A DNA stretch of 56,872 bases, taken from Gryganskiella cystojenkinii. Taxonomy: Eukaryota; Mortierellomycota; Mortierellomycetes; Mortierellales; Mortierellaceae. A program made the position numbers and the translations under genes. The stretch's first letter is position 1; the number at the start of each line of letters is the position of its first letter. Positions 22,686 to 33,593 of this stretch are shown here, one piece after another. The DNA is taken from contig JAAAIG010000153.1 in assembly GCA_015852425.1 (NCBI GenBank), positions 1 through 56,872 on the forward strand, given 5' to 3'. Under the pieces are notes generated by a model. The model worked only from the letters and a program-made list of their open reading frames with translations. It had not been told where the DNA came from and made no database searches.

Positions 22686-22921
22686 CTAGCTGGGTATGTC
22701 GGGTGAGCGAACGTTGGTGGCGCAAAGCTTAAAAAGTGACAACCCAGCTGATATTCCCAGATCACTCTTTACCCTGCCCATCAGCACCCTGCCTACAAGG
22801 TTGCTGTTTTTGTATTGGGTCTCGGCATGACGAAAATACTGATCGTAGTAACTCTGGAAGGTGGCAAAGAAGCTCCTCGAAAGGTCATCCAAAACGCGAA
22901 ACGCGACGAACGTGAAAGCCT
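22686..22921 (-). pseudogene. C-terminal fragment of a FAD monooxygenase
   Basis: On the minus strand, after a splice-like AG, it reads AFTFVAFRVLDDLSRSFF, then FQSYYDQYFRHAETQYKNSN and GRVLMGR. This matches FQSYYEQRFPLAKMNYNNSQ...AAKLLMGA of the monooxygenase at 20097-22087, but is clearly diverged. Only this C-terminal helix survives. The catalytic and FAD-binding parts are absent, and a stop follows after about 75 codons. It is a third copy of the family in this window. Confidence 0.7.
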
Positions 22922-23054
22922 AGTGTCACCGAATATTATATCATCGTAAATACAACGATCGCCTCTGGAGCACTGAAAGCCTATTTCACGTTCGTTCTTT
23001 CATTCGTTCTCTCCAGACCTGTCAACACACCACCCACACATTCATATAACCACC

Positions 23055-23987
23055 ATGTCAGCACCAGCCTCAGCAGTCGGATCCATCCATCAACTCCCAT
23101 TAGGTACAGAGCATGCCTGATACAACACCAGAACGAGAGCAAGGAATAGGAAGGCACACAGGACTGAATCACTTGTCCTAGCGATGGAGACTCAATTTGG
23201 CATCACAAAGCAATGGTCCTGTATGGAAGAGGCGCGGTCGGTTTGCTGCCACCATTACGGCTCCACAGCTGAACCTGGGACGTAGGTCTGGATACCGGAA
23301 TGACGAACGGGACAAGCACCACGTGTTGAACAAGGAAGGAGACCTAACTTGACGGCACCTTGCTGTCCCCTGCTTCCTCCCTCTTATGCTGCGGCGAACA
23401 TGCGGATAGCGAGGAGACAAGGAGATCCAGAATCAAGCTCTTAACTCTCACCAGCACACCGAATCGATACCGAATGGTTCACAGAATGTCCTCGATGTCA
23501 CGTAACTCAACCGTCACTCTGTCTCTTTCTACCTTTATTAGAATTGATCGACTCTTGCATTGGATCCAAGATCTGGGTCGTGATGAAGTCAGAGAAGGAG
23601 TTTACAGGAACGCTCAAGTACTTTGACGACTATGTCAACATGGTCCTCGAAGATGTCACAGAATTGTAAGGGAGAGACTCGTTTAGTTTTTCAAAAAGAG
23701 ATTTTTTTTTGCAGGTGGGATTTCGTTTTATGGATCAGAGTCTAACAAGATCCGTTTTATTTCTTTGTTCGAATCGCTTTTGCCATTCTAGTGAGAACAC
23801 CCCTGAGGGGAGGAAAACAACGAAACTTGAGCAGATTCTTTTGAACGGAAACAACATTTGCATGGTAAGATGGCGCCAGTCAGGAGCAACACATTTGTTA
23901 GGATGTTTCTTTCCTCCAAATTTTGACTGAACTTTTTTTTTTTATTTATTCCTATAGCTGATTCCTGGAGGCGAGGGGCCACAGTAA
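23055..23987 (+). CDS. LSM5: LSM5, Sm-like protein of LSm1-7/LSm2-8 rings
   Basis: Subunit of the heptameric LSm rings: LSm1-7 in cytoplasmic mRNA decapping and LSm2-8 binding U6 snRNA. Predicted exons: 23055-23103, 23542-23665, 23792-23864, 23958-23987, giving 91 residues, the normal length for LSM5. The spliced protein reads [20 protein letters not shown], then [40 protein letters not shown] and [19 protein letters not shown]. Sm1 and Sm2 motifs are intact ([18 protein letters not shown]). Every splice junction restores the frame. Intron 1 is long for the window (438 bases). The ATG context CACCATGT is favourable. Most of the gene is intron, so no exon would stand out as an open frame. Confidence 0.92.
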
Positions 23988-24441
23988 CGTCAGGACTCGG
24001 ATCATCTTGGAACAATATAAGACATTACAGCAGGAAAATAACCAGAAAATAAACCTCCAAGAAAGGAGAATCAAAAAAAGACAAACAAACGGTTCCAGCG
24101 AGCAACAAAAGATCAGTTTGGGAAAGCTTTGAGCGGCCACTCGGAGGAGGGGGAGACGACTTTCTAGAATGGCCGGCTGAGAAAACTAGGCCAAGGTTGT
24201 CACGTCGATATATCACCGACTCGTGTAGATATTGCTCCTTTGACCTTGAAAGATCACGACATGTCATGGCCAATTGATGAGTCGATGAAAGAGAGTTTAT
24301 TATGAAGGGAGGGGAACACAAAGCAAGATGAAAGAAAAGTTGTACAGGAAACCAGGTGTCGCTACTATTACAAGGTAACAGGAAAAGTATAAAACGAATC
24401 AATAGTTAAAAGAAGCCAAAATGAAGCCGAGTATCAGTATT
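23988..24441. other. Convergent spacer between LSM5 and the secreted protein gene
   Basis: No gene is seen. LSM5 ends on the plus strand and the next gene ends on the minus strand. Hydrophobic short frames here lack introns, conserved motifs or a plausible start. Confidence 0.45.
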
Positions 24442-25286
24442 TTAGAATCCAAGGCGACCCTTGGAGCAGTTGGGAGTGCGATCACCGTAGACATCGCTAT
24501 GTTCCTTCTGCTCCCAGTGGAGCATCATATTTTGGAAACTAGAAAGAGGCAAGAGGAAAAAGAGAGAAGTAGAGGGATGTCAGCAAAAAAAACTCTAGAA
24601 AGCTGAAATTTCCAACAACCATCAAAGCCAAACAAAAGAAAAGAAACAGAGTTCTCAAGTTCTTACGGTTCAACCCAAGCCCCGCACTCATTGGGGCAAG
24701 CATCTTCGACATCCTGCACAAGAGCTTTTTGGACCTGCGCGCTCTCACCCTTGAGCGAGTTCTTCAACACTTTCACAACGGACTGATGGACCGAGTCGAA
24801 GACACTCCGTTTATGATCCCAAGGAGCAAAGCAAGCGATCGATTTCGCGGATCCACAGACCTCATCGGGCGAACGGTGTGGGGGCTTATCTTTGCAGTTG
24901 GAGCGGAAGACAGAAAAGATGGTGCTGTCGATGGCACCCCCACGACCCTTCAGTTTTCCAATCGCGCTGTTAGTGGCATCGAGGACACGGTTACGATCGT
25001 CCGCTGGCAAGGAGGCAAGACGCTCTTGGATCAAGGCAGAGTACTTCTCGACCAGGAACTTGACAGGGTAGATGCGGCATTCGGACTCTACGTTGTTTTA
25101 AGGGATTGAGTTAAAAAGGTCGTTAGGCCGTTAATGTCAAATGATGTTGAGAAAGGGAAAAGATTCCGATCTGACCTTGATAATTCCTCTTTTCTTCCTG
25201 CTATACTTACCACAGGCGTGGATGGTTGGAACCAGGAATGAGGCAAGGGCCAGGGTGGAGGCGAACAAAAAGGAAATGCGGACCAT
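24442..25286 (-). CDS. Secreted eight-cysteine protein of unknown function
   Basis: Predicted exons on the minus strand: 25286-25211, 25087-24667, 24538-24442, giving about 197 residues. The first exon is a textbook signal peptide, MVRISFLFASTLALASFLVP followed by TIHA and the first cysteine. The mature part begins CESECRIYPVKFLVEKY and contains SNCKDKPPHRSPDEVCGSAK, ACFAPWDHKRSVFDSVHQ, VEDACPNECGAWVEPFQ and the tail TPNCSKGRLGF. Eight cysteines remain after the signal peptide, enough for four disulfides. A stop-like CCGTAA at the end of exon 2 is better read as a donor (CC-GTAAGA), because exon 3 continues in frame with the final cysteine. I do not recognise a family. It is probably an extracellular or cell-wall protein. 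Confidence 0.72.
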
Positions 25287-25971
25287 TTTTTGAAAATTCT
25301 GGGGGTTTGCTTTTGTTGGGTGAGCAGCGGGTATGGCTAGTTTGGGTTGCTTGTTGCTGGAGGAGTTGTAAGATTGAGAGCTGTTGTATATTGTTGTTGA
25401 GCTTGAAGAAAAAAAATTGTCGTTGAGAAGAATCGGGTCGCGTTTTATCTTGGAATCGTATCTGACCGTTGGACCTGCAGATCCTAAAACGTCCCAAGGG
25501 ATTGTTGCTTAATTTGGTGACACAAGACAAAACGAGAAATCGTCATAACCAACCTGAACCCAGATAAGAAGGCAATCCAGGGATCCTTGATTCCAGATTC
25601 CAGTCTGTTATGATATGCCTCAGGAAAATTAACTCGGTCGCACTACATAATAAAAACATACAAGATTGCGGCTTTGGATTGGGGTCTCGGCCACACTTTT
25701 TTTTTTTGGTCTCTAATGTTGAGTTGTCTCGTGGAGACGCTCTCCTCATCGCGTCGTCTAAAGAAAGGTATTTATTGAGCGCTCCTGTGCATAACATCGA
25801 AACTTGTGAAGCCATCACAGATCTGAAGATAATGTATTTTTTTTTTTAGTCAAACGGTAAGTGCTTTAAAATGATAAAACTGTTGAAATGAGCAAGAATA
25901 AACTGGATGTAAAAAGGAGAAAAAAGGGTTTGAGAATTGAACATCCGTCCCCTCCATAGATAAAAGCTATT
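25287..25971. other. Spacer between the secreted protein and chitin synthase genes
   Basis: No gene is seen. It holds the promoter of the minus-strand secreted protein gene and the 3' region of the chitin synthase. No TATA box was recognised. Confidence 0.4.
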
Positions 25972-28900
25972 TTAAACAATGCGACCGTTAAAGAGGCGAA
26001 GGACCATGTAGGCGATACTGCCAATAAAACGAATAAATGCCAAGCCAGCAACGGACCAAAGAATGACACCAAGGTAAATCGTACTCATGTCCTTGAACGA
26101 TCCAAAGGAGTTGGAGGTGATCAACGCTACCAGCAGGGCGTTACTCATAATCCAGGTGAGCAAGACACGGGTACGGATCTCTCGGTAGTAATCCTCTTGT
26201 TTCGTCTTGGCATCGCGATGTTGCTTCTCTTCCACGGTCTTGATCGACAAGGAGGCCACGGCATCATCATAGGCATTGTTAATATCGTGTGAATCTGTTG
26301 GCACCTGAACCTCCACACCATCGGCAGTCTTCTTGGCAACACCAAGATCTGTCGCGACCGAGGTATCACCCTTGGTACCCCAAGAGATATCGTGAATGTT
26401 ACAGAACGCATAGACGTTCAAGATGTTGACGTACGAGGGGACCATGAAGAGATACTGCAGGAACGAATGGAACATGTGCCAGGGTTCCACGAACAAGAAC
26501 GAGGCAAAAAAGTAGAGACCGTAGGTCGAAGCGAGCGAGATGACAGTGTTACGGAACATGGCATTTTGAAAATACAGAGTCGTGGCCGATTGTCCAGATC
26601 CGGTATCTTTGGAGATCTCGTCCTGAACATTCTGGATTCCAGCAACGGTCATGTAACCGGCACCAAAGAGCATATAACCCATGAGGATAGCAAAGAATCC
26701 CATCGACGACTTGTAGGCCCAGTTGGATCCCTGGGGTCGGTTACCCATCGACATAATGAACTGAGCGATGATCAAGAGAATGTAAATGTAACGCGAAACC
26801 GTGAAGATCCACAGTCCGACGTCGTTCTCTCCAAAAGGTGACCTTTGCAATGGGGGTCCGCCGGCCGGGTCTTTCATGTACACCATACCGTTACCCAAGA
26901 TATAGAACGTCAAGTAGAAGTTACCCTATTCGAATAGGTAAGAAGAAAAACAGAGAATATTAGTCTCAGGTGAAGCTTAATTGATTTCGCGATCAACTAG
27001 TCTAGTCAAAGCATCGGAATTCTTACCAAGGCAAACCACGAGAAGAAAAGCGAGACGAACTGGTAAAAGAACTCAATGTGGAAAAAGATCTTGCGACCAG
27101 TCGAATGATCCGAGCGCCAGATATCCATTTGATGCACCAAAGCATACACTGAGGCAAAGAACGAACCGTTCAACCAACGACGACGCTGTGAAATAAACTC
27201 GGCCACAGTCGAGGGCACATCGGTTTCACCATAGGCGGACTTGACGTACTGCAAGACCCAGGCATAGCCACGCTTCGCGACCAACTCGAAACAGAGAATA
27301 CGATCCTCGGCCAAGTACATGTTGGCGGTGAAAATGTTGGCATCTGATCCGTGGAATTTCTCACCCAAAAAGTATTTCTCCAATGGACCTTCACCCGAAG
27401 GATCGTTTTGAAGGGCACGGTAACGGTAGGCAGAGAAGGCACCGGGCAAGACGGAAATATAACCAAAGACAGACTCCAAGGGCTTATCCAAAATGTTGGA
27501 CATCTTGTACTCAAAGTTCTGAGAGGCAACCAAGGGGTTCAACAATTGAGAACCACCACGACCCAACATGGCACAAATCTCACCGCAGGCGCCTCCGACG
27601 TTCGAGTTGAGATCAAAGGCCTTCCAGAGATGGTAGATCGAAGTTGAACCGGGACGGGTACCGACATCGAGCAGGACACAGACATTGGGCTTTAAGACTT
27701 GACCGAAAGCGTTAAAGAACCAACTAATAGATAACAATCAGAAAAATTTAAGTAGCTATTTTCTCATTCGCTTGTGCCACATGAAATCAATTTTCGCACA
27801 GACCGAACCACACAATGGTCATCTTTTGGTTTGATGATAAAATTATCACGTACCGATGAGAGTTCAACTTTTTGGCGTTTTTTTCCTTGAGACAGAACAA
27901 GATCTGGACAGGGACATAGCCCTTCTCGGAGCCAGAACGTTGCATGTCGGGGTCGATACTGACTTGAGTCGTGTACTATTTTAGAAATTGATCAAAAATC
28001 AGGGCGTTAATTATCTGTTTTTCCCTCTTGTCCCAGATGGAAGAAAACAGCCCAGCTTATGTCTTACCTCGTAAACGTGTCCAGTAACGGGCTTGTCGTT
28101 GACAATGTTCTTGGCAACACCGTCCTGGTAAACACCCATGGCAGCGAGAACGTTCAAGGTCTTTGGGTTGATCTTTGAGCGACCATCCGAGACGATACAG
28201 ACGACGACCTTCTTCCAGGCATCGGGACCCCAGGTGCGGGAACGATCACGGGTCGTCAAGTGACGGATGTTTTTCATGACACCGTGCATGGTACGGGTAA
28301 AGAGAACCTCATCTTCCTTTGGGATCGAATAAAGAAAGAAAAGGTGATAATCGCACAAGTAGAGAAACAATATTCCGGTTAGCTCAAGAACGGAGGAGGG
28401 AAACGACTAAATTTTTTTTAATTTTTTTCTTCCCGTCGGCGGTGATTTCATTTTATGGTTTGGGCTTGAGAAGGGACAGCAGCGTCCTTTTCTCCCACAT
28501 AATGACCGTTGTTCTTTGCTTGCCGCTCTTTTTCCTTTTTTTTTTTTTTTCTCTTTGTGCTCAACTCCAGAAACAACTCAGAAAAACAGAAGAAAAAAAG
28601 ACCGTCCACGGGAAAAAAAAGTGTTGCAGGAAAGAGCAGGGGAAAAATACAAAACAATAACAAAGCACAAAACCATGCTCCATCCCCATCGTTCTCTCTC
28701 TGACAATCCAAAACTTACGTTGTACATAGTCATGACAATGAACAGTTCAGTCTCTCGAGGCTGGTCGTCGACCAAAAGAGGACGGAGGGTATAGTTCTCG
28801 GCGGCAAAGTCGTTGGGATCACAGGTGACGGCGGTATAACGCATGTGCGTAAACTCCTCTCCTTCTTTGTACTTGAGTCCATTGAGGAATTTGGAGGGCA

Positions 28901-29381
28901 CTGGACAATCCAGGACCAAGTTTCCTGATGTCAACTTGACCTTCTTTGAAGTGAGGAAACGACGACGTTGCGCTGTTGGGGCAGGACCATAATGACGCGT
29001 GTCGGGTGTTCCTGGGGGGAGCGTACTGCTACCGAAACCAGGGGTTTGACCGCCCGACATATCAAACTGAACATGAGGTGCTGATTGACCCAGGTCTGGA
29101 GTGCTGGCAAAGGGGTTCTGCTGGTTCATGTGAGGTGAGGGCATATGAACCGGCTGTTGATAAGGGGTATAAGGTGAGGGAGCGATAAAACCGGGGGCCA
29201 TGGCAGGACTCGGCGCATAGTTGTTGTTGTTTTGGTTGTTGCCGTAGCCGGATGAGAGCAACAGAGGAGCATCCTGACCGTGGGGCTCGTCCTCAAAGGG
29301 ATTAGCGCTGGGATTGTACTGGACATTGACGTTCTGCATTGGGTATTCAGGAGGACCCTGTCCTTGTTGGTAGCGAGACAT
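25972..29381 (-). CDS. Chitin synthase, division 1 (CHS1/CHS2-like)
   Basis: Membrane glycosyltransferase that polymerises UDP-GlcNAc into chitin at the plasma membrane. Predicted exons on the minus strand: 29381-28719, 28316-28068, 27975-27854, 27723-27027, 26925-25972, giving about 894 residues with all phases consistent. The N-terminal ~150 residues are Pro/Asn/Gln-rich and disordered. The chitin synthase N-terminal segment follows ([20 protein letters not shown]). The catalytic region has [49 protein letters not shown] (EDR) and the product-binding [12 protein letters not shown] near residue 525. The C-terminus has several membrane segments and a cytosolic loop. There is no myosin motor or N-terminal membrane domain, so it is division 1 rather than class V/VII or IV. 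Confidence 0.94.
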
Positions 29382-31132
29382 CTTGTTGCTGTTGTGGCTC
29401 GACTTCTTTAAGGTATCTTCTTTCCTCTGAGTTCTCTATTTTGGTTTGTAGTTATTGGTGTCTGGTTGAACGAACCAAGAGATCACAGAGATGAGAGAGT
29501 GACGAATGTCGATTGGGAAGAGTTGAGAGGTTGGTCAAGTTGGTGCAGAACAGGAAAAGAAGAAGAAAGAAGAAAAAGAAAAAGAGGGAGGGTCAAAATA
29601 CAAATCAGACGAAATAGGGGCTGTCGAGGAAGGGGCGAATGACACCTGTGTGTTGGCCATTTTTTTTTTTTTTTTTTGGCGAGAGGGGGCTGTGTTCTGC
29701 TCTTCTTTGCATACAAAAAAAGTGCCGATAAAGAGCGCAAACGAACCACAGGGACACAAGGGCAGTGACACTGCTTTTGCTTTTGGGTCGTTGCACTCTT
29801 CGAGATCTCAATTCAGAACAACGTCTTGCATCGATCTCATCTCCCATTGACAGCGAACAAAGGGTAGAAAGTGACACGCGTTGAGAACACATACCGAAGG
29901 ATTACAGGGGAAAATGCTGGTAATGAATTATATGCAAATAAGTGTGAGGAGGAAGACAAGTTTTGTACAAGGTGGAGGAGTGAAGAGAAGAAAAGAAGGT
30001 TGTGCGAAAGGGGAAACAAAAAAGAAAGAAAGAAGAAAGGCGAAGGTTGACTTTCGTTTTTATACACTGCCAAAGGTGGTTTTTTTTGTGTTCCGTACGC
30101 CCTTGGGCCATCATTGTTTTTTCTTTCTTCCGGCGTCTAAGAATACCATATCGGCACGAACAGCTTTTTTTTTTTTTTGATCTCGATCGCCCTTCCATAC
30201 CGTACCCGTACCTTTATCCTTCCCTCCCTTCCGCTCTATCGTCATCATCATATCTGATGGTCATCGAAACAGCCAGCGCAGAATAAGCATCGCGTGGTTG
30301 CCACCCGTCCATTTTTTTTTTTTTTTTGCGATGGCCCAGCCCAGAGTCCATTCACCCTGCACAAGTTGAAATATTTTGGCATGGTTTGGGCTGTGCTGCA
30401 CAATGATGACACTGCCACTTACACAACAGTCGACCCTATTCTTATCGACCAATCATACCTGCTCTGCTAGGTGAGATCCAAAACTCCTTTTTGTCTTTGC
30501 GGAGGGTACTTTGCTTCATTAGTTCTTGCCTTTTTTTATTTTTCAGGAACAAACTCTCCTCCCTCTTCGCCTTACGCAGGAGGTCATGAGCAATGATAGA
30601 GTTTCAGGGATAGAAGCGACATCAGCTCTCAGGGGACAAGAAGGGAGCGGACTGATAATCGAATCGATCGGCACCGTCGATTTCGACCTCGTTCCGGTGA
30701 TAAAAAAAGATCCTAGGTCATGCCGCCAAGGGAAAACCGAGTTTAAGCATCGCCACCGATAGTCAGGTTCTTGTGAACAAGGGCACTGTCCACCAACCTT
30801 CCCCAACTCGCCACCTTGAACTAAAATAAAGCAGTCAATGCAGTTATGAGCAATCGTCCAGATTGATTTGATCCCTGCTGGTCCATTTTTGCAGAACCAA
30901 CTCGAAGTCTCGAGAAAAATTTACTCGGCAAGAGCAATAAAAAGCTTATTCCTACCTCGTGCTGTCCCGCCACAGAATTCTGGCGGTATTTTTTTCCTTT
31001 GCGTATGTGTCAAAGGAAACAGAGTGGCGTAGTTCAATTGACAGGCCTGCTTGGCCTCCACGTCAAACGAACATTGACGCTAAAAGAGTCAACTCCTACC
31101 CACTATGCGCCACATTGCCATGGTACATCGTG
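29382..31132. other. Long intergenic region upstream of chitin synthase
   Basis: About 1.75 kb without a supported gene between two divergent genes. It has many A/T homopolymers (for example near 29661-29679, 30167-30178 and 30311-30326). Short frames lack conserved look. It is probably regulatory sequence for the chitin synthase and for the His/Ser-rich gene at 31207. I see no RNA gene. Confidence 0.4.
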
Positions 31133-31140
31133 TATAAAAG
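31133..31140 (+). promoter_or_regulatory. TATA box of the His/Ser-rich gene
   Basis: TATAAAAG, 67 bases before the ATG at 31207, is the same octamer as in the two His-rich gene promoters. The leader between TATA and ATG is C/T-rich. Confidence 0.6.
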
Positions 31141-31206
31141 GATAGACCTTCTCTTAGAAACCCACTTCTCTCCACTCTCCCTTCACAATTATCCAGCGAA
31201 AGCATC

Positions 31207-31938
31207 ATGTCGAAACTCAAGGAATCTTCGGCGTCGCAGTCCTTACCAACGACGACAAAATCTATCACTAGCAAGAAGACAACAAACACGATTTCGTCCT
31301 CGTCCAAAAGACACCATCGACGAGTCATCGTGATCCGACACATCTCTCTAAAGGCCGAGCCCAAAACGATAACGAAAGAGGACGAGAAAACAACAACGAG
31401 TCATCACCATCATAGGCACAACGTCCCTTATTCTGGGACGCTCCTTGACTCGACAAGTTCCTTGGCGTCAGCATCCACGCTCTCTTTGAGTCCCAGTGCC
31501 CATAGCGGCAAGACTAGGAGCCTCCACAGTCATAACGAAGTTCATCATCACCATGGTCATTACTATCGTGATCAGGAAGACGGCGTATACGTGACTAGCG
31601 ATCTGCCTCGAGGGCGACCGGAGCCGACGCCAGAGCCAGTGTTGGAATCAACCACTGAACCAGACGATGACACAAATAAGCGCGAGGTCAATAATAACGA
31701 AACTGAAAAGAAAAGTCACTCGGCCAAAAGGATGAACAAACCACATCGGGTTCACTTTGCTAGACACGCACAGACTACCACTGCTCCTCTAGAAGAAGAA
31801 TCGGGAGGAACACATTTAGGTAGCAGTAGACCTAAGGGCGCCTCGCGTGGAAAGGCCATCTTGAATCATACTCCTTCACTCTTGAGTAGCCTTCTTCATA
31901 GGCACAGACAGCGCAGTGCGCGTATACCGTGCGAATAA
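31207..31938 (+). CDS. His/Ser/Thr-rich disordered protein with a possible PP1-docking motif
   Basis: Single-exon frame for 243 residues, preceded by a TATA box and a pyrimidine-rich leader, with AGCATCATG around the start. The protein is low in hydrophobic residues and rich in Ser, Thr, His and Lys. It has several histidine clusters (TTSHHHHRHN; HNEVHHHHGHYY) and an acidic middle (EPTPEPVLESTTEPDDDT). Near residues 178-187 NKPHRVHFARH contains an RVxF-type sequence (RVHF), the docking motif for protein phosphatase 1. No signal peptide, membrane span or known domain is present. I do not recognise the family. A regulatory or scaffold role through PP1 is inference from one short motif. Confidence 0.6.
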   Translation: MSKLKESSASQSLPTTTKSITSKKTTNTISSSSKRHHRRVIVIRHISLKAEPKTITKEDEKTTTSHHHHRHNVPYSGTLLDSTSSLASASTLSLSPSAHSGKTRSLHSHNEVHHHHGHYYRDQEDGVYVTSDLPRGRPEPTPEPVLESTTEPDDDTNKREVNNNETEKKSHSAKRMNKPHRVHFARHAQTTTAPLEEESGGTHLGSSRPKGASRGKAILNHTPSLLSSLLHRHRQRSARIPCE

Positions 31939-32509
31939 TAAAATAGAGCGTGAATCTCGGCCTCTTCCCATTGTCACAACTTTTTGGCTCTGCATGGAAA
32001 CAAGTCCAAGATTGCAGTTTTGTTTCATAAAAATGATCCGATTTGGCACTCCGGAGATAGACTACAGTACTGTATCCAAAAAAAAAAAAGAAAAAGGGGA
32101 TGGACGACCTCTTGACTTTGTGGTGTTCATTAGGTTTGAGTACGAGTAGTATAGCTCAAACTTGCTGAAGGCGCCGGATCCGTCCCTTTCACCCTTTCGT
32201 ACTTGGCACGTAAGATAAAAGAAACCGGAGAAGAAAGAGGACCATGATGCCGCATCACGGATTCGCCAATTTCCCTGCTCGGCCGAGTACAAATAATGTT
32301 TTTTTAGCTCGTGCTCGTGCTCGGCTTGCCAGTCCCCCCACAACTTTTTCAACCTTTTTTTTTTTTTTTTTTTTTTTGGCACCGTACCCACCTACGACAT
32401 TTTTTTGTTTTCTTTTGATTTCTTCTTTGACTCCTTATTTTTCTTCCACCTCGACCGACAACCCGCCAATACCCAGGAAACGAACAGCACAACAATACAA
32501 CTCCTCAGG
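31939..32509. other. Upstream region of the hotdog-protein gene
   Basis: No gene is seen. A T run lies at 32357-32378, and a C/A-rich leader precedes the ATG at 32510. This matches the promoter and leader style of other genes in the window. Confidence 0.4.
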
Positions 32510-33477
32510 ATGCCACCTTCAAAGATGAACCAAATCCTACTCAACATGCCCCCGCCCCTGCTGCAGTACGGAGCAAACCTGATCTCGTTTTACTTTCAGC
32601 ATGTTCGCCCTCATCAGGCCATGGTTCGAAAACATCTCCGTCGATTGATCCTGGTGGTCTTCTTGCTCAACTTCAAGTCCCTCCCGGGTGTATTCCATGC
32701 CAAAATGGGTCTTCGTATCGCTGCTGTCCAGCTGTACTCGTTGAGACATCGTCAGGGGTTCAGGATCAAGCCCACGGATACAAGTGTGGTCCGTGAACGT
32801 GTCTGGGTTGATGACCTCGACCTGAATTTCCACTTTTCGAACAGGTAACGATATCGTTATCATATCTGGACCAGAGCAAAAACCAAGAGTAAAAAAAAAA
32901 AATAGCCAAAGGAAACGAACAACTGGGCGCCTGACCTCCTTTTCTTCGAAATATTAGCTCGTACGGCAAGAACTGCGATTATGCTCGAGTCAAGTACGTG
33001 ACCTCGCTCTTGGGTCCCACCGTCTTGCCCCTGCACCCTCTCCGAAAGATCTCATTCGCTCTCGGCGGTAACCAGATGTGGTTCAAGAAGGAGATCACAC
33101 TCTTCCAGTCGTACGAGATTCGAACTCGACTCTTGACCTGGAACCAAAAATGGTTCGTGATCGAGCATCGTATGTACACGCCTAGCTCGAATCCCAAGAA
33201 GGATCAGACCCTGTGCGCCATCGGCATCTCCAAGTTTGTGTTGAAGTACGCAGGAGGATCGTGGAAGAACAAGACGATCCCGTTCTTGGATGCGTTGGAG
33301 ATGGTCGGTCATGATGTAAGAGAGTTGAGAGTCTTGGAGGCCAAATCCGATAACGGAAACGTGGTCCTTTGGCCCAAGGAGGGGCTCGAGTTCAAGTCGT
33401 TTGAGGGTTGGACCGATCGTGGAGCTGCTGTCGGCAACGGTCTTGAGTTGTGTGAGCACATGTTGCTTCAGGAGTAA
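32510..33477 (+). CDS. THEM6-like thioesterase-superfamily (hotdog) protein
   Basis: Two predicted exons, 32510-32844 and 32958-33477, give 284 residues. An N-terminal hydrophobic anchor (LRRLILVVFLLNFKSLPG) is followed by a hotdog-fold domain. RERVWVDDLDLNFHFSN and SSYGKNCDYARVKY form the D-x-N-x-H-x-N-N-type entry of the 4HBT_2/THEM6 family. QMWFKKEITLFQSYEIRTRL and KWFVIEHRMY follow. THEM6 is an ER-anchored protein of lipid metabolism whose enzymatic activity is not firmly established. The family has acyl-CoA thioesterase relatives, so activity on acyl thioesters is possible but unproven. The intron (32845-32957) separates the two halves of the motif. The gene is convergent with ALG2, leaving 116 bases between stops. 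Confidence 0.82.
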
Positions 33478-33593
33478 AATTTTCACAGTTTTTGTGTAAT
33501 GCCTGTTGCACAACGCATCGATTAAAGTGACGGTTCTCTGTTGGTTCGCAAAAAGAAAAAGGTCTAGATTTCTATTTATTGTTTACCTTTCTC

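Noticed and set aside
22339..22689. 116-codon plus-strand frame between the monooxygenase and its fragment
   Set aside because: There is no recognisable domain, no leader signature and unremarkable composition. It partly abuts the C-terminal monooxygenase fragment on the other strand.
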